A stretch of 37,076 nt of DNA from Alphaproteobacteria bacterium HGW-Alphaproteobacteria-6 (GTDB taxonomy: Bacteria; Pseudomonadota; Alphaproteobacteria; Rhodobacterales; Rhodobacteraceae): assembly GCA_002841115.1 (NCBI GenBank), contig PHEC01000019.1, positions 1-37,076 of the forward strand, given 5' to 3'. Every line of letters begins with the position of its first letter. Within the stretch, counting starts at the first letter, position 1. The translations under genes and the position numbers were made by a program. Positions 8,097 through 16,434 of this stretch are shown in pieces. The notes below the pieces were generated by a model. It had not been told where the DNA came from. It searched no databases and worked only from the letters and a program-made list of their open reading frames with translations.

Positions 8097-9257
8097 CTAT
8101 GCCGACTTGAAGCGCGCCATCAACTCGGCGCGGTTGGGGTCGGTCAGCGTGACCGCCGCGCCGAATTCCAGGGCGTCCAGGAGTTCGGCAGCCGGATACA
8201 TGATCGGGTCGTTCAGCATCTCGGCCGGCAGCATCGCGTTGACCCGGGCATCCGCCACCGGATAGCCGTGGAACATCACTTCTTTCATGTTCACCTCGGG
8301 CGCGAGCAGATAGTTGATCAGCGCATAGGCTGCGTCACGGTGTGGCGCGCCCTTCGGAATGGCGAAGAAGTCGCTCCATAGCTCGCCGCCCTCCTTGCCC
8401 AGAACATAATCGATTTCCGGCATGTCACGGTGCAGTTGCAGCCCGTCGCCCGTCCAGGCAATCGACATCCAGGCATCTCCCGACCGCATCGATGGCTGGT
8501 AGTCCGAGGTGATGCCGAAAAGATGCGGCTTGACCTCCAAAAGCAGCTTCTCGGCATCCGCCAGTTCGTTTGGATCGACCGAGTTGAAGGAATAGCCAAA
8601 GTATTTCAGAGCGTTGCCGATGGTGGTCAGTTGATAGTCATGCACCATGGTCCGGCTCGAGAACTCGGCCTTGGTCATGTCCCAGAATTCCTTCCAGGTG
8701 GTCGGCTTTGGCAGCCCGCCCAGATTTGCGGTATTCACCACAAAGCCGGTGCTGCCCCAGTTCCGGGGAACGGCATAGACCACCCCATTGACCGTGCCGG
8801 CATCGGCAAAGCGCGCCTCGAAGCTGGCCGGGTCGTAGTTCGGCAGCTTCGACAGGTCCAGAGGCTCGATCAGGTCTTCCTCGACATAGGTCGTGATCGT
8901 GTAGTTCGTGGGCACGAAGAGATCCCAGCCCGAACCGCCGGCCTGAAGCTTTGCCAGCATCTCTTCGTTCGAGCCGAAGACGTTCAGGTCGACCGCAGCC
9001 CCGGTTTCCGCGGCGAAGGCGTCAAAATTGGCCGGATCGTGGTAGTTCGGCCAGCTTGCCACCACCACCCGGTCGCCGATCGAGCCCTGGGCATAGGCGG
9101 CAGAGCGCAGTCCCGGCATTGCGCTGCCCAGCACGCTGGTAGCCAACCCGAGGCCAGTCACGCCCAGGAAATGCCGCCGCGTCACCGAGCCCCTCTTGTA
9201 GCGCCAGAGCTCCTCCATGAACTTTTCCCGCGAGAGGAAGTCATTCCGGTCTGTCAT
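8097..9257 (-). CDS. Spermidine/putrescine-type substrate-binding protein, Tat signal
   Basis: This protein of about 386 residues belongs to the PotD/PotF family of periplasmic binding proteins. The N-terminus carries a twin-arginine motif (TRRHFLGVTG) followed by a hydrophobic stretch and an AYAQG cleavage region, so it is probably exported folded by the Tat system. The mature part has VVVASWPNYHDP, FVPTNYTITTYVEEDLIEPL and AVPRNWGSTGFVVNT, all typical of the family. The ATG at 9257 was chosen because GGGAG lies 7 bases upstream. Two longer in-frame starts have worse spacing. It sits between the ATPase and permease genes and should deliver the ligand to them. Confidence 0.9.
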   Translation of the reverse strand: MTDRNDFLSREKFMEELWRYKRGSVTRRHFLGVTGLGLATSVLGSAMPGLRSAAYAQGSIGDRVVVASWPNYHDPANFDAFAAETGAAVDLNVFGSNEEMLAKLQAGGSGWDLFVPTNYTITTYVEEDLIEPLDLSKLPNYDPASFEARFADAGTVNGVVYAVPRNWGSTGFVVNTANLGGLPKPTTWKEFWDMTKAEFSSRTMVHDYQLTTIGNALKYFGYSFNSVDPNELADAEKLLLEVKPHLFGITSDYQPSMRSGDAWMSIAWTGDGLQLHRDMPEIDYVLGKEGGELWSDFFAIPKGAPHRDAAYALINYLLAPEVNMKEVMFHGYPVADARVNAMLPAEMLNDPIMYPAAELLDALEFGAAVTLTDPNRAELMARFKSA

Positions 9258-9288
9258 GGTCATTCTCCCAGTTGGTCCTTGTGGTCGT

Positions 9289-10413
9289 TCAGTCGTCTCC
9301 AAGGATCAGCGCAGCCCCGTCCTGCCAAGAGGCAAGCGCCTGATCCCCCGGTTCAAACTCGCCTTCGATGGCTTCGGCCTGGCGTGAAACCAGCACGAGG
9401 AACTCGCCGAGATCGGTATTTCTGACGAGGTATTCGGTGTGTTCTCCGAGGAAGATCCGGTTGATCACCGTCACCGGCAGGGTGTTGCCGCCCGCGCCTT
9501 TGCGATGCAGCGCGATCTGTTCGGGGCGCAGGCTGGCCGAGGCAGTCTGGCCCATGGCGATCTCTACCGGGGCGCCTCCCGCGATGAGATGCCCACCGGC
9601 CGCGGCAAGCTCGGTCCGCCCCGCCTCAACCGCCGTGACACGACCGGAGAAGAAATTCGACTTGCCCACGAAATCGGCGACATAGCGGCTTGCCGGTCGG
9701 TCATAGAGCTTACGCGGGCTGCCCATCTGCACGATCCGGCCGCTCCGCATGATGCAGACCCGATCCGACATCGACAGCGCCTCTTCCTGATCATGAGTGA
9801 CAAGGATGAAGGTGATCCCCAGGCTGCGTTGCAGGGTTTGAAGCTCGATCTGCATGTCGCGGCGCAGTTTCTTGTCCAGCGCCGCCATCGGCTCGTCCAG
9901 AAGCAGAAGCTTGGGCTGGTTGATGATCGCCCGGGCCAGCGCCACGCGCTGCTGCTGGCCTCCCGACATCTCCCAGATCCTGCGCGGACCGAAGCCGGGC
10001 AGGCGCACCGTCTCCAGTGCCCGATCGACAGCGCGGGCAATCTCGCCCTCGGCCGGGCGCGGGCGGCGCTGGCGCAGGCCGTAGGCGATGTTCTGGGCCA
10101 CCGTCAGGTGCGGAAACAGCGCGTAGTGCTGAAACACCATGTTCACCGGGCGGCGGTGCGGCGGCACCTCGTTGACCCGCTGCCCGTCCAGAAGAATGTC
10201 GCCCGAGGTCGGCGCCTCGAACCCGGCCAGCATCCGCAACGCCGTCGTCTTGCCGCAGCCGGAGGGGCCAAGAAAGGACAGGAACTCCCCCCTGCGGATC
10301 GACAGATTCAGACCATCGGCCGCGACGACCGCCCCATAGTGCTTGCTGGCTTCGCGAAGCTCGGCGATCGGGGCATCTTCGGTTTCGGAGGAAGGTTTCA
10401 GGTTGCTTTCCAT
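9289..10413 (-). CDS. ABC transporter ATPase, PotA type
   Basis: This 374-residue ATPase has the Walker A motif GPSGCGKTT, the Q-loop FQHYALFPH, the signature [14 protein letters not shown], Walker B LLLLDEP and the switch histidine in VTHDQEEAL. The C-terminal 130 residues form a TOBE-type regulatory domain (SLRPEQIAL). It is the first gene of the minus-strand operon. The ATG at 10413 gives the usual PotA N-terminus; a weak ribosome binding site leaves the exact start uncertain, since a frame extends 25 codons further upstream into the promoter region. Confidence 0.9.
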   Translation of the reverse strand: MESNLKPSSETEDAPIAELREASKHYGAVVAADGLNLSIRRGEFLSFLGPSGCGKTTALRMLAGFEAPTSGDILLDGQRVNEVPPHRRPVNMVFQHYALFPHLTVAQNIAYGLRQRRPRPAEGEIARAVDRALETVRLPGFGPRRIWEMSGGQQQRVALARAIINQPKLLLLDEPMAALDKKLRRDMQIELQTLQRSLGITFILVTHDQEEALSMSDRVCIMRSGRIVQMGSPRKLYDRPASRYVADFVGKSNFFSGRVTAVEAGRTELAAAGGHLIAGGAPVEIAMGQTASASLRPEQIALHRKGAGGNTLPVTVINRIFLGEHTEYLVRNTDLGEFLVLVSRQAEAIEGEFEPGDQALASWQDGAALILGDD

Positions 10414-10512
10414 CACGCGGAGTATATGCCTTGATTTGATCGTCAGCGTAGAAACGGTGCTGTTCGATGTATATACCACAAATTGCATATATGGTTGGTG
10501 GAGGAGCGCAGG
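10414..10512. promoter_or_regulatory. Divergent AT-rich promoter region (ABC operon / LuxR regulator)
   Basis: This is one of the most AT-rich stretches in the window (about 10425-10495, with TATATACCA and CATATATGG). It lies between the oppositely oriented ATPase and regulator genes and must hold both promoters. The two TATAT boxes are about 10 bp apart. No operator can be assigned with confidence. Confidence 0.5.
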
Positions 10513-11304
10513 GTGGATAGGGCGAGTCTCCTGTCAAGGACCGGCAGCCTGATCGCAGCCCTCGGGACCGATGGCTTCGCCCCGGCCCTGACCTGCCTTC
10601 TGCAGGCCATTGCGCCCTATACCTATACCGTGATCTTCGGCCTCAGCGGCTCTGCCCGGCCGCTGGACCTGCACGATGATTTCCCTGCATCCAAGCGGCG
10701 TATCTTTGTCACTGACTATCAGGAGGGTCCCTATCTGCTCGACCCGTTCTTCCTCGCGGCGACGCGCCCGGTTCCGGCCGGCCTGTACCGGATGCGCGAC
10801 CTGGCGCCCGACCGCTTTTATCAGGGCGAGTATTTCCGCAACTACTACATCCAGACCGGACTTGCCGAAGAGATCGGCTTCTTCGTCGACATACCTGATG
10901 GCGCAATGGTGGTGCTGTCGCTGATGCGCGACGAAAGACCGTTTTCCACGCGCGAGATGAAGTCACTGGAAGAGGTCCGGCCCGTGGTAGAGGCTGGCAT
11001 CCGCCGGCATTGGGCCGATCTGCCGTCGCGTTTCGATCTTTCGTTCCGGGACCGGCATGGCCTGGTCATCGAAACCGAGATCGAAAGGTCGTTCCACAGT
11101 TTCGGGGACGGCATCCTGACCGCGCGCGAGCGTGAGATTGTCGAGCACACGCTGAAGGGCCATTCCGCCGAAGCGGTCGGACGCATTCTGGGAATCTCAC
11201 CGGGAACGGTCCGCATCCATCGGCGCAACATCTATTCGAAACTGCGCATCAGCTCGCAGGGCGAGTTGTTCTCGCGCTTCATCCAGACGCTCAGTCGGCT
11301 GTGA
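10513..11304 (+). CDS. LuxR-type helix-turn-helix transcriptional regulator
   Basis: This protein of about 263 residues ends in a LuxR/GerE helix-turn-helix: ILTAREREIVEHTLKG, then ILGISPGTVRIHRRNIYSKL. The N-terminal 190 residues form a presumed ligand-sensing domain that I do not recognise; it lacks a receiver phosphorylation motif and has no clear autoinducer-binding signature. I chose the GTG at 10513 because GGAGGAG lies 7 bases upstream. A TTG at 10483 would place the N-terminus inside the promoter region. Divergent orientation from the transporter operon suggests it controls that operon. Similar regulator/transporter pairs are common in Rhodobacteraceae. Confidence 0.85.
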   Translation: MDRASLLSRTGSLIAALGTDGFAPALTCLLQAIAPYTYTVIFGLSGSARPLDLHDDFPASKRRIFVTDYQEGPYLLDPFFLAATRPVPAGLYRMRDLAPDRFYQGEYFRNYYIQTGLAEEIGFFVDIPDGAMVVLSLMRDERPFSTREMKSLEEVRPVVEAGIRRHWADLPSRFDLSFRDRHGLVIETEIERSFHSFGDGILTAREREIVEHTLKGHSAEAVGRILGISPGTVRIHRRNIYSKLRISSQGELFSRFIQTLSRL

Positions 11305-11369
11305 CCCGCCGCGCCCTCTCGGTGCTGAAGCTGCCGTTCGACCACGCCATCGACAACGGCCAGCTCTTC

Positions 11370-11546
11370 ACCAACGCCGCGCAGGGTGCCTGCGTGGCCG
11401 AGCGCGAGGATCTCCTCATACATCCGGATCAGGGTCAGCCGTTCCCACGACGGCTTGCCTTCGTCGCCTGGCAGAAACCGATCGAGATGCTCCCGCCACG
11501 GACCGATCCGCGGTCGCGGCTGATGTCCGCGCTGATAGCTGCCCAA
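11370..11546 (-). pseudogene. IS21-family IstA transposase remnant
   Basis: The minus strand encodes a short segment, PRIGPWREHLDRFLPGDEG then KPSWERLTLIRMYEEILALGH, which matches the region of IS21-family IstA transposases just before the catalytic domain. It is preceded by an in-frame stop near 11568 and followed by unrelated sequence. The helix-turn-helix, the DDE catalytic domain and the IstB helper are all missing. It therefore marks an old insertion between the LuxR regulator and the chromate genes. Assignment is from motif memory only. Confidence 0.6.
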
Positions 11547-11671
11547 GCGGTGCAGTTCTTGACAGTTTCAGTGCGTTTCCGGTAACTGGAGCCATGGGGA
11601 TCCGCGAGCTCCCCACGAGGCGCCAGCCGAAGATCGTGTTCCTGTTCAACCCCGGCGACGGAGGAACGCAC

Positions 11672-12493
11672 ATGCCTGCGCCCAATGCCATTTCATCCGA
11701 CAAGCTTGTCCGCATCATCGGGACCCCCCGCGCGCCGCTTCTGCTCGACGTGCGGTCCGAGGACGATTTCGCCGCCGATCCGCGGTTGCTCCCTGGCGCC
11801 AACCGGATCGACGACCAGGCGCTCGCCGCCCTCGCGCCACAACTCGGCGGCCAGCCGTCGATCGCCGTCTGTCAGGCCGGCCACCGCCGCAGTCAGGGCA
11901 CGGCCGCCTGGCTTCGCGCCGAAGGCTGCCCGTCCGAGTATCTCGAAGGCGGGTTTGATGCCTGGCGGTCCGCCGGCCTGCCGCTGATCGATCCCTTGAG
12001 GCTGCCCGCGCGCGACGCGCAGGGCCGCACCATATGGGTCACGCGCTCGCGCCCCAAGATCGACCGCATCGCTTGCCCCTGGTTGATCCGGCGCTTTCTC
12101 GATCCTCGCGCGATCATCCTGTTCGTGGCGCCCGCCGAGGTGGTGGGCGTCGCCGAACGCTACAACGCGTCGCCCTTCGACACCGAAGGCGTGTTCTGGA
12201 GCCACCGGGATGATCTTTGCACCTTCGACGTGATGCTGGCCGAGTTCGGCTTGAACATTCCCGCCCTCGACCGTCTCGCGACCATTGTCCGCGGCGCCGA
12301 TACCGCGCGGCTCGATCTTGCACCCGAGGCGGCCGGCCTGCTTGCCGCGTCGCTCGGCCTGTCGCGGATGTATTCCGACGATCTGGAGCAGTTGGAAGCC
12401 GGGATGCTGCTCTATGACGCCTTCTATCGCTGGGCGCGGGACGCGACCGACGAGACCCACAACTGGCCCACCAACAAGCCGAAGGCAGACTGA
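11672..12493 (+). CDS. chrB: Rhodanese-ChrB fusion, chromate resistance protein
   Basis: This 273-residue protein joins two domains. Residues 1-105 form a rhodanese-like domain (LLLDVRSEDDF, active-site loop CQAGHRRSQG, then EGGFDAWRSAGLPL). Residues 120-273 form the ChrB C-terminal domain (WVTRSRPKIDRIACPWLIRRF, FDTEGVFWSHRDDLCTFDVM). ChrB proteins accompany the ChrA transporter and act in chromate sensing or detoxification; this type, without the N-terminal regulatory domain, may be enzymatic. The ATG at 11672 follows GGAGG 7 bases upstream; a longer frame from 11594 lacks support. The stop overlaps the chrA ATG, so both are co-translated. Confidence 0.88.
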   Translation: MPAPNAISSDKLVRIIGTPRAPLLLDVRSEDDFAADPRLLPGANRIDDQALAALAPQLGGQPSIAVCQAGHRRSQGTAAWLRAEGCPSEYLEGGFDAWRSAGLPLIDPLRLPARDAQGRTIWVTRSRPKIDRIACPWLIRRFLDPRAIILFVAPAEVVGVAERYNASPFDTEGVFWSHRDDLCTFDVMLAEFGLNIPALDRLATIVRGADTARLDLAPEAAGLLAASLGLSRMYSDDLEQLEAGMLLYDAFYRWARDATDETHNWPTNKPKAD

Positions 12494-13860
12494 TGCAGGA
12501 CCGCGCATACCCCACGCTGGCTGCGGCCACCCGCATCTGGGCCCGCATCGGCATGCTGAGCTTCGGCGGTCCGGCGGGGCAGATCGCACTCATGCACCGG
12601 ATCCTGGTCGAGGATGAGCGCTGGCTGGGCGAGAAGCGGTTCCTGCATGCGCTGAACTACTGCATGCTGCTGCCGGGGCCCGAGGCGATGCAGCTTGCCG
12701 TCTATGTCGGTTGGCTGATGCATCGCACGCTCGGCGGCATCATCGCGGGCCTGCTGTTCGTGATGCCGGGCGTCGTGGCGATCATGGCGCTGAGCTGGAT
12801 CTACGCGCTTTACGGCAATGTCGGCCCGGTCGAGGCGCTGTTTTTCGGGCTCAAGGCCGCGGTCCTGGCGATCGTCGTGCAGGCGGTCATCCGGATCGGA
12901 TTCCGCGCCCTGAAGAACGGCGCGATGATCGCCATCGCCGCGGCATCCTTCGTGGCGATCTTCGGTTTCGCCGTGCCGTTCCCGCTGATCATTCTGGTCG
13001 CCGGCCTGATCGGGTTCTTCGGTGCCCGGGCGGGCCTGCCTGCGTTCCACGGCGGCGGCGGACACGGCAAGGTCGGCAAGGTGCAGGTCGATGACGCCGA
13101 CACCCTGCTGGGCGAGGAGTCGCCGGATCACACGCAGGTCAACCGCGCCTGGGCCTTTCGCATGTCGATGGTGCTTCTCGTGCTCTGGCTGGCGCCGGTG
13201 GCCCTGCTGTTCGCCGTGCTCGGTCCGGCCAATGTCTTTGCCCAGATCGCCGGGTTCTTCAGCGTCATGGCGGTGGTGACCTTCGGCGGCGCCTATGCGG
13301 TGCTGGCCTATGTCGCGCAGGAGGCGGTGCAGAACTACGGCTGGCTCGCCCCGGGCGAGATGCTGGACGGGCTCGGCATGGCAGAGACCACGCCGGGGCC
13401 CTTGATCATGGTGACGCAGTTCGTCGGCTTCATGGGCGCCTTTCGCGATGCGGGCGGGTTGTCGCCGCTGATGGCGGGGACGCTTGGCGGGCTTCTGACA
13501 ACCTGGGTCACCTTCACGCCCTGTTTCCTGTGGATATTCCTTGGCGCCCCGTTCATCGAACGCCTGCGCGACAACCGGGTGCTGACGGCGGCGCTGACGG
13601 CGATCACCGCCGCCGTGGTCGGTGTCATCCTGAACCTCGCGGTCTGGTTCGGTCTGCATGTGGCCTTCGACGAGGTGCGAACCGTCACATCCTTCGGCCT
13701 TGACCTCGACGTGCCGGTCTGGGCCACGCTGAACCTGGCGGCCGCGGTGCTGGTGCTGGCGGCCCTTGTCGCGGTGTTCCGTTTCAGGCTTGGCACAGTG
13801 ACGGTCCTTGCAGGCAGTGCCCTGGCCGGGATGGCATTTGCGTTTCTAGGCCTGACTTGA
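12493..13860 (+). CDS. chrA: Chromate efflux transporter ChrA, two-domain form
   Basis: This 455-residue membrane protein is a long-chain CHR family transporter with two homologous CHR domains. The N-terminal half shows ARIGMLSFGGPAGQIALMH and CMLLPGPEAMQLAVYVGW. The C-terminal half shows VVTFGGAYAVLAYVAQE and GMAETTPGPLIMVTQFVGF. The paired FGGPxxQ/FGGAYA and PGPxA/TPGPL motifs are the family hallmarks. It exports chromate from the cytoplasm. The start ATG overlaps the chrB stop by one base (TGATG). An IS21 remnant lies just upstream of the pair, which fits acquisition as a resistance cassette. Confidence 0.93.
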   Translation: MQDRAYPTLAAATRIWARIGMLSFGGPAGQIALMHRILVEDERWLGEKRFLHALNYCMLLPGPEAMQLAVYVGWLMHRTLGGIIAGLLFVMPGVVAIMALSWIYALYGNVGPVEALFFGLKAAVLAIVVQAVIRIGFRALKNGAMIAIAAASFVAIFGFAVPFPLIILVAGLIGFFGARAGLPAFHGGGGHGKVGKVQVDDADTLLGEESPDHTQVNRAWAFRMSMVLLVLWLAPVALLFAVLGPANVFAQIAGFFSVMAVVTFGGAYAVLAYVAQEAVQNYGWLAPGEMLDGLGMAETTPGPLIMVTQFVGFMGAFRDAGGLSPLMAGTLGGLLTTWVTFTPCFLWIFLGAPFIERLRDNRVLTAALTAITAAVVGVILNLAVWFGLHVAFDEVRTVTSFGLDLDVPVWATLNLAAAVLVLAALVAVFRFRLGTVTVLAGSALAGMAFAFLGLT

Positions 13861-13912
13861 AACCGGGCCCGGGGGCGAAGACGGTCATCTTCTGACAGCC
13901 GGCCGGTTCGCC

Positions 13913-13938
13913 ACGATCAGGGTGGCCTGCCTGATCGT
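13913..13938. terminator. Hairpin between convergent chrA and cysA
   Basis: A perfect 9-bp stem (ACGATCAGG with CCTGATCGT) encloses an 8-base loop. It can be extended by an outer CGGTT/AACCG pairing with small bulges. It lies between the ends of two convergent genes, where a bidirectional terminator is expected. There is no T-run, so factor-independent termination is uncertain. Confidence 0.45.
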
Positions 13939-14002
13939 CGAAACCGCCGGTGGCGATGGCCCCGATCCCCCTTGGGTTCTGCGTGTCCCGACAGACCGCG
14001 GG

Positions 14003-14722
14003 TCACGCCGCGGTAAAGTCCCGCACGAAATCGCTGGCGGGTTTCGCGCGGATCTCGGCGGGCTTGCCGACTTGTTCGATGCGCCCCATCGACATGACGA
14101 CGACCAGATCGGCAAGCTCCATCGCTTCCTCCTGGTCGTGGGTGACGAAAACCGTGGTCAGGCCGGTGCGGTCGTGGATTTCGCGCAGGCCCTGGCGCAG
14201 TTCCTTGCGCACCTTGGCGTCGAGCGCGCCGAAGGGTTCGTCGAGCAGCAGCATCCTGGGCTCGATCGCCAGTGCGCGGGCCAGCGCCACGCGCTGGCGC
14301 TGACCGCCCGAAAGCTGGCTGGGATAGCGCGCGCCGATGTCGGGCAACTGGATCAGGTCCAGCAGCCGGCTCACCCGGCGGGTGATCTCGGCATCGGTCG
14401 GGCGTTCGCGGCGTTTGCGGGCGCGCAGCCCGTAGGCCACGTTCTCGAACACCGTCATGTGCTTGAAAAGCGCGTAATGCTGGAAGACGAAGCCGGCGCG
14501 GCGTTCCTGCACCGTCAGTCCGGTCGCGTCCGCCCCGTCGAAAAGCACCCGCCCCGAGGTCGGGAATTCAAGACCGCCGAGGATGCGCAGCAGCGTGGTC
14601 TTGCCCGAGCCGGAGGGGCCAAGAAGTGCGATCAGCGCGCCCGACGGGATGGCGAGCGAGACCGGGTGCAACGCCCGTTCGGTGCCGAATTCCTTTGCCA
14701 GTTCCTCGATCTCGATGTTCAT
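14003..14722 (-). CDS. cysA: Sulfate/thiosulfate ABC transporter ATPase CysA
   Basis: This 239-residue ATPase has Walker [10 protein letters not shown], the Q-loop [19 protein letters not shown], the signature [14 protein letters not shown], Walker [13 protein letters not shown] and the switch histidine in [11 protein letters not shown]. The [14 protein letters not shown] segment is typical of CysA. It is shorter than E. coli CysA (about 365 residues) because the C-terminal regulatory TOBE region is absent; short CysA forms are common in alphaproteobacteria. The ATG at 14722 follows AAAGGAG. It is the last gene of the sbp-cysT-cysW-cysA operon and powers sulfate import. Confidence 0.92.
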   Translation of the reverse strand: MNIEIEELAKEFGTERALHPVSLAIPSGALIALLGPSGSGKTTLLRILGGLEFPTSGRVLFDGADATGLTVQERRAGFVFQHYALFKHMTVFENVAYGLRARKRRERPTDAEITRRVSRLLDLIQLPDIGARYPSQLSGGQRQRVALARALAIEPRMLLLDEPFGALDAKVRKELRQGLREIHDRTGLTTVFVTHDQEEAMELADLVVVMSMGRIEQVGKPAEIRAKPASDFVRDFTAA

Positions 14723-14735
14723 GGGATGGCTCCTT

Positions 14736-15599
14736 TCAATGACGCCGCGTGGCTGCCAGCAGGTCGGCATGGCGCCATTCGAGCAGGGATTTCAGGGTCA
14801 GCGTGACCAGCGCCAGAAGGGCGAGGACCGCGGCCAGCGAGAAGGCCGCGACCGAGAGGTATTCGTTGTAAAGCATCTCGATCATGATCGGCATGGTCGT
14901 CGTCTCGCCGCGGATCTTGCCCGAGATGACCGCGACCGCGCCGAACTCGCCCATGGCGCGGGCATTGCACAAGAGCACGCCGTAAAGCAGCGCCCAGCGG
15001 ATATTGGGCAGGGTGACGGTGAAGAAGGTGCGCCAGCCAGAAGCGCCCAGCGTCAGCGCCGCCTCTTCCTCGGCCCGGCCCTGTTCGATCATCACCGGGA
15101 TCAGTTCGCGCGCGACAAAGGGAAAGGTCACGAACATGGTGGCCAGAACAATGCCGGGGAAGGCGAAGACGATCCGCAGATCGTTGGCCACCAGCCAGGC
15201 CCCGAGCGACGAGTTGACCCCGAAGAGCAGCACCAGCGCCAGACCGGCGACCACCGGCGAGACCGAGAACGGCAGGTCGATCAGGGTTATCAGGAAGGCC
15301 TTGCCGCGAAAGTCGAACTTGGTGATCGCCCAGGCGGCGGCGATGCCGAAGACCGCGTTCAGGGGCACGGCAATGGCCGCCACGATCAGCGTGAGCCGGA
15401 TGGCAGAGCGCGCATCGGGCGAGGCGAGCGAGGCGACCGCGGCTGCCCAGCCGCGTGACAGCGCCTCGGCGAAGACGGCAATCAGCGGCGCGAAGAGAAG
15501 TACCGCGATAAGCGCCATGGTCACACCGATGAGAACCCCGCGCGTCAGTCGCGGTTCGGTGGTCACCGATTCCGCCCGGATGAATGTAATGTCAGACAA
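14736..15599 (-). CDS. cysW: Sulfate ABC transporter permease CysW
   Basis: This 287-residue permease has about six membrane spans and the EAA loop [43 protein letters not shown] is a CysW signature. The start codon is a TTG at 15599, supported by GGAGG seven bases upstream and by an 8-bp overlap with the end of cysT. It pairs with CysT as the sulfate channel and is followed 13 bp later by cysA. Confidence 0.92.
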   Translation of the reverse strand: MSDITFIRAESVTTEPRLTRGVLIGVTMALIAVLLFAPLIAVFAEALSRGWAAAVASLASPDARSAIRLTLIVAAIAVPLNAVFGIAAAWAITKFDFRGKAFLITLIDLPFSVSPVVAGLALVLLFGVNSSLGAWLVANDLRIVFAFPGIVLATMFVTFPFVARELIPVMIEQGRAEEEAALTLGASGWRTFFTVTLPNIRWALLYGVLLCNARAMGEFGAVAVISGKIRGETTTMPIMIEMLYNEYLSVAAFSLAAVLALLALVTLTLKSLLEWRHADLLAATRRH

Positions 15600-16431
15600 G
15601 GCCGATCCTCCGCCTGCTCCAGATTTGCACGAGGTTGATCGCCAGCAACATTGCGAAGGAAATCAGCAGCATGGCGATGCCGATCGCGGCGGCGGCGTCG
15701 TAATTGTATTCCTCCAGCCGGATCACGATTAGCAATGGCGCGATCTCGGTCAGGTTCGGGATATTGCCCGCGATGAAGATGACCGAGCCGTATTCGCCGA
15801 CCGACCGCGCCAGTGCCAGCGCGAACCCGGTCAGGGCCGCAGGCGCAAGCGTCGGCAGGACCACCCGGCGCAGGGTATAGGCGCGGCGCGCGCCCAAAGT
15901 GGCACTGACCTCCTCGACCTCGCGGTCAAGCTCTTCGATCACCGGCTGCACGGTGCGCACCACGAAAGGCAGCCCGATGAAGATGAGCGCCATCCAGATG
16001 CCCGCCTCGGTATAGGCGACCTTGATCCCCAAGGGCGCCAGCATCTGCCCGAAGACGCCATTGGGCGCATAAAGGGCCGTCAGCGCGATGCCCGCCACCG
16101 CCGTCGGCAGGGCGAAGGGCAGATCGACCGCGGCGTCGACAAAACGCCGCCCCCAGAACCGATAGCGCACCAGCACCCAGGCCAGCACCAGACCGAACAC
16201 CAGATTGAAGAGCGAGGCAGCGAGTGCCGCGCGAAACGACAGCGACAGCGCCGACCAGATGCGGCGCGAATTGACCATGCCCCACAGTTCACCGGGACCG
16301 ATCATCAGACCTCGGCCCAGAAGCGTCCCGATCGGCAGCAGGACCACGATCGACAGAACCGCCACCATGACCCCGAAACTCAGCCCAAACCCCGGCAGGG
16401 GTGAGGGCGAGCGAAGGATGCTCGCCCTCAT
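15592..16431 (-). CDS. cysT: Sulfate ABC transporter permease CysT
   Basis: This 279-residue permease begins MRASILRSPSPLPGFGLSFG and has six or so spans. The EAA loop is EVSATLGARRAYTLRRVVLP, and ARSVGEYGSVIFIAGN is the CysT (CysU) hallmark. Its ATG lies 3 bp after the sbp stop and is buried in a perfect 11-bp inverted repeat (16402-16430), which should limit its translation relative to the binding protein. Confidence 0.92.
   Translation of the reverse strand: MRASILRSPSPLPGFGLSFGVMVAVLSIVVLLPIGTLLGRGLMIGPGELWGMVNSRRIWSALSLSFRAALAASLFNLVFGLVLAWVLVRYRFWGRRFVDAAVDLPFALPTAVAGIALTALYAPNGVFGQMLAPLGIKVAYTEAGIWMALIFIGLPFVVRTVQPVIEELDREVEEVSATLGARRAYTLRRVVLPTLAPAALTGFALALARSVGEYGSVIFIAGNIPNLTEIAPLLIVIRLEEYNYDAAAAIGIAMLLISFAMLLAINLVQIWSRRRIGLV
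16402..16430 (-). promoter_or_regulatory. Intercistronic stem-loop covering the cysT start codon
   Basis: TGAGGGCGAGC and GCTCGCCCTCA form a perfect 11-bp stem with a 7-base loop. In the mRNA the hairpin begins 4 bases after the sbp stop and includes two bases of the cysT start codon. Such structures between a binding-protein gene and its permease gene often protect the upstream mRNA and reduce downstream expression. The role here is inferred. Confidence 0.6.
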
Positions 16432-16434
16432 GGC

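Noticed and set aside
12424-13659. Minus-strand frame opposite chrA
   Set aside because: Rich in Asp/His/Arg/Gln without motifs; chrA on the other strand has two complete CHR domains.
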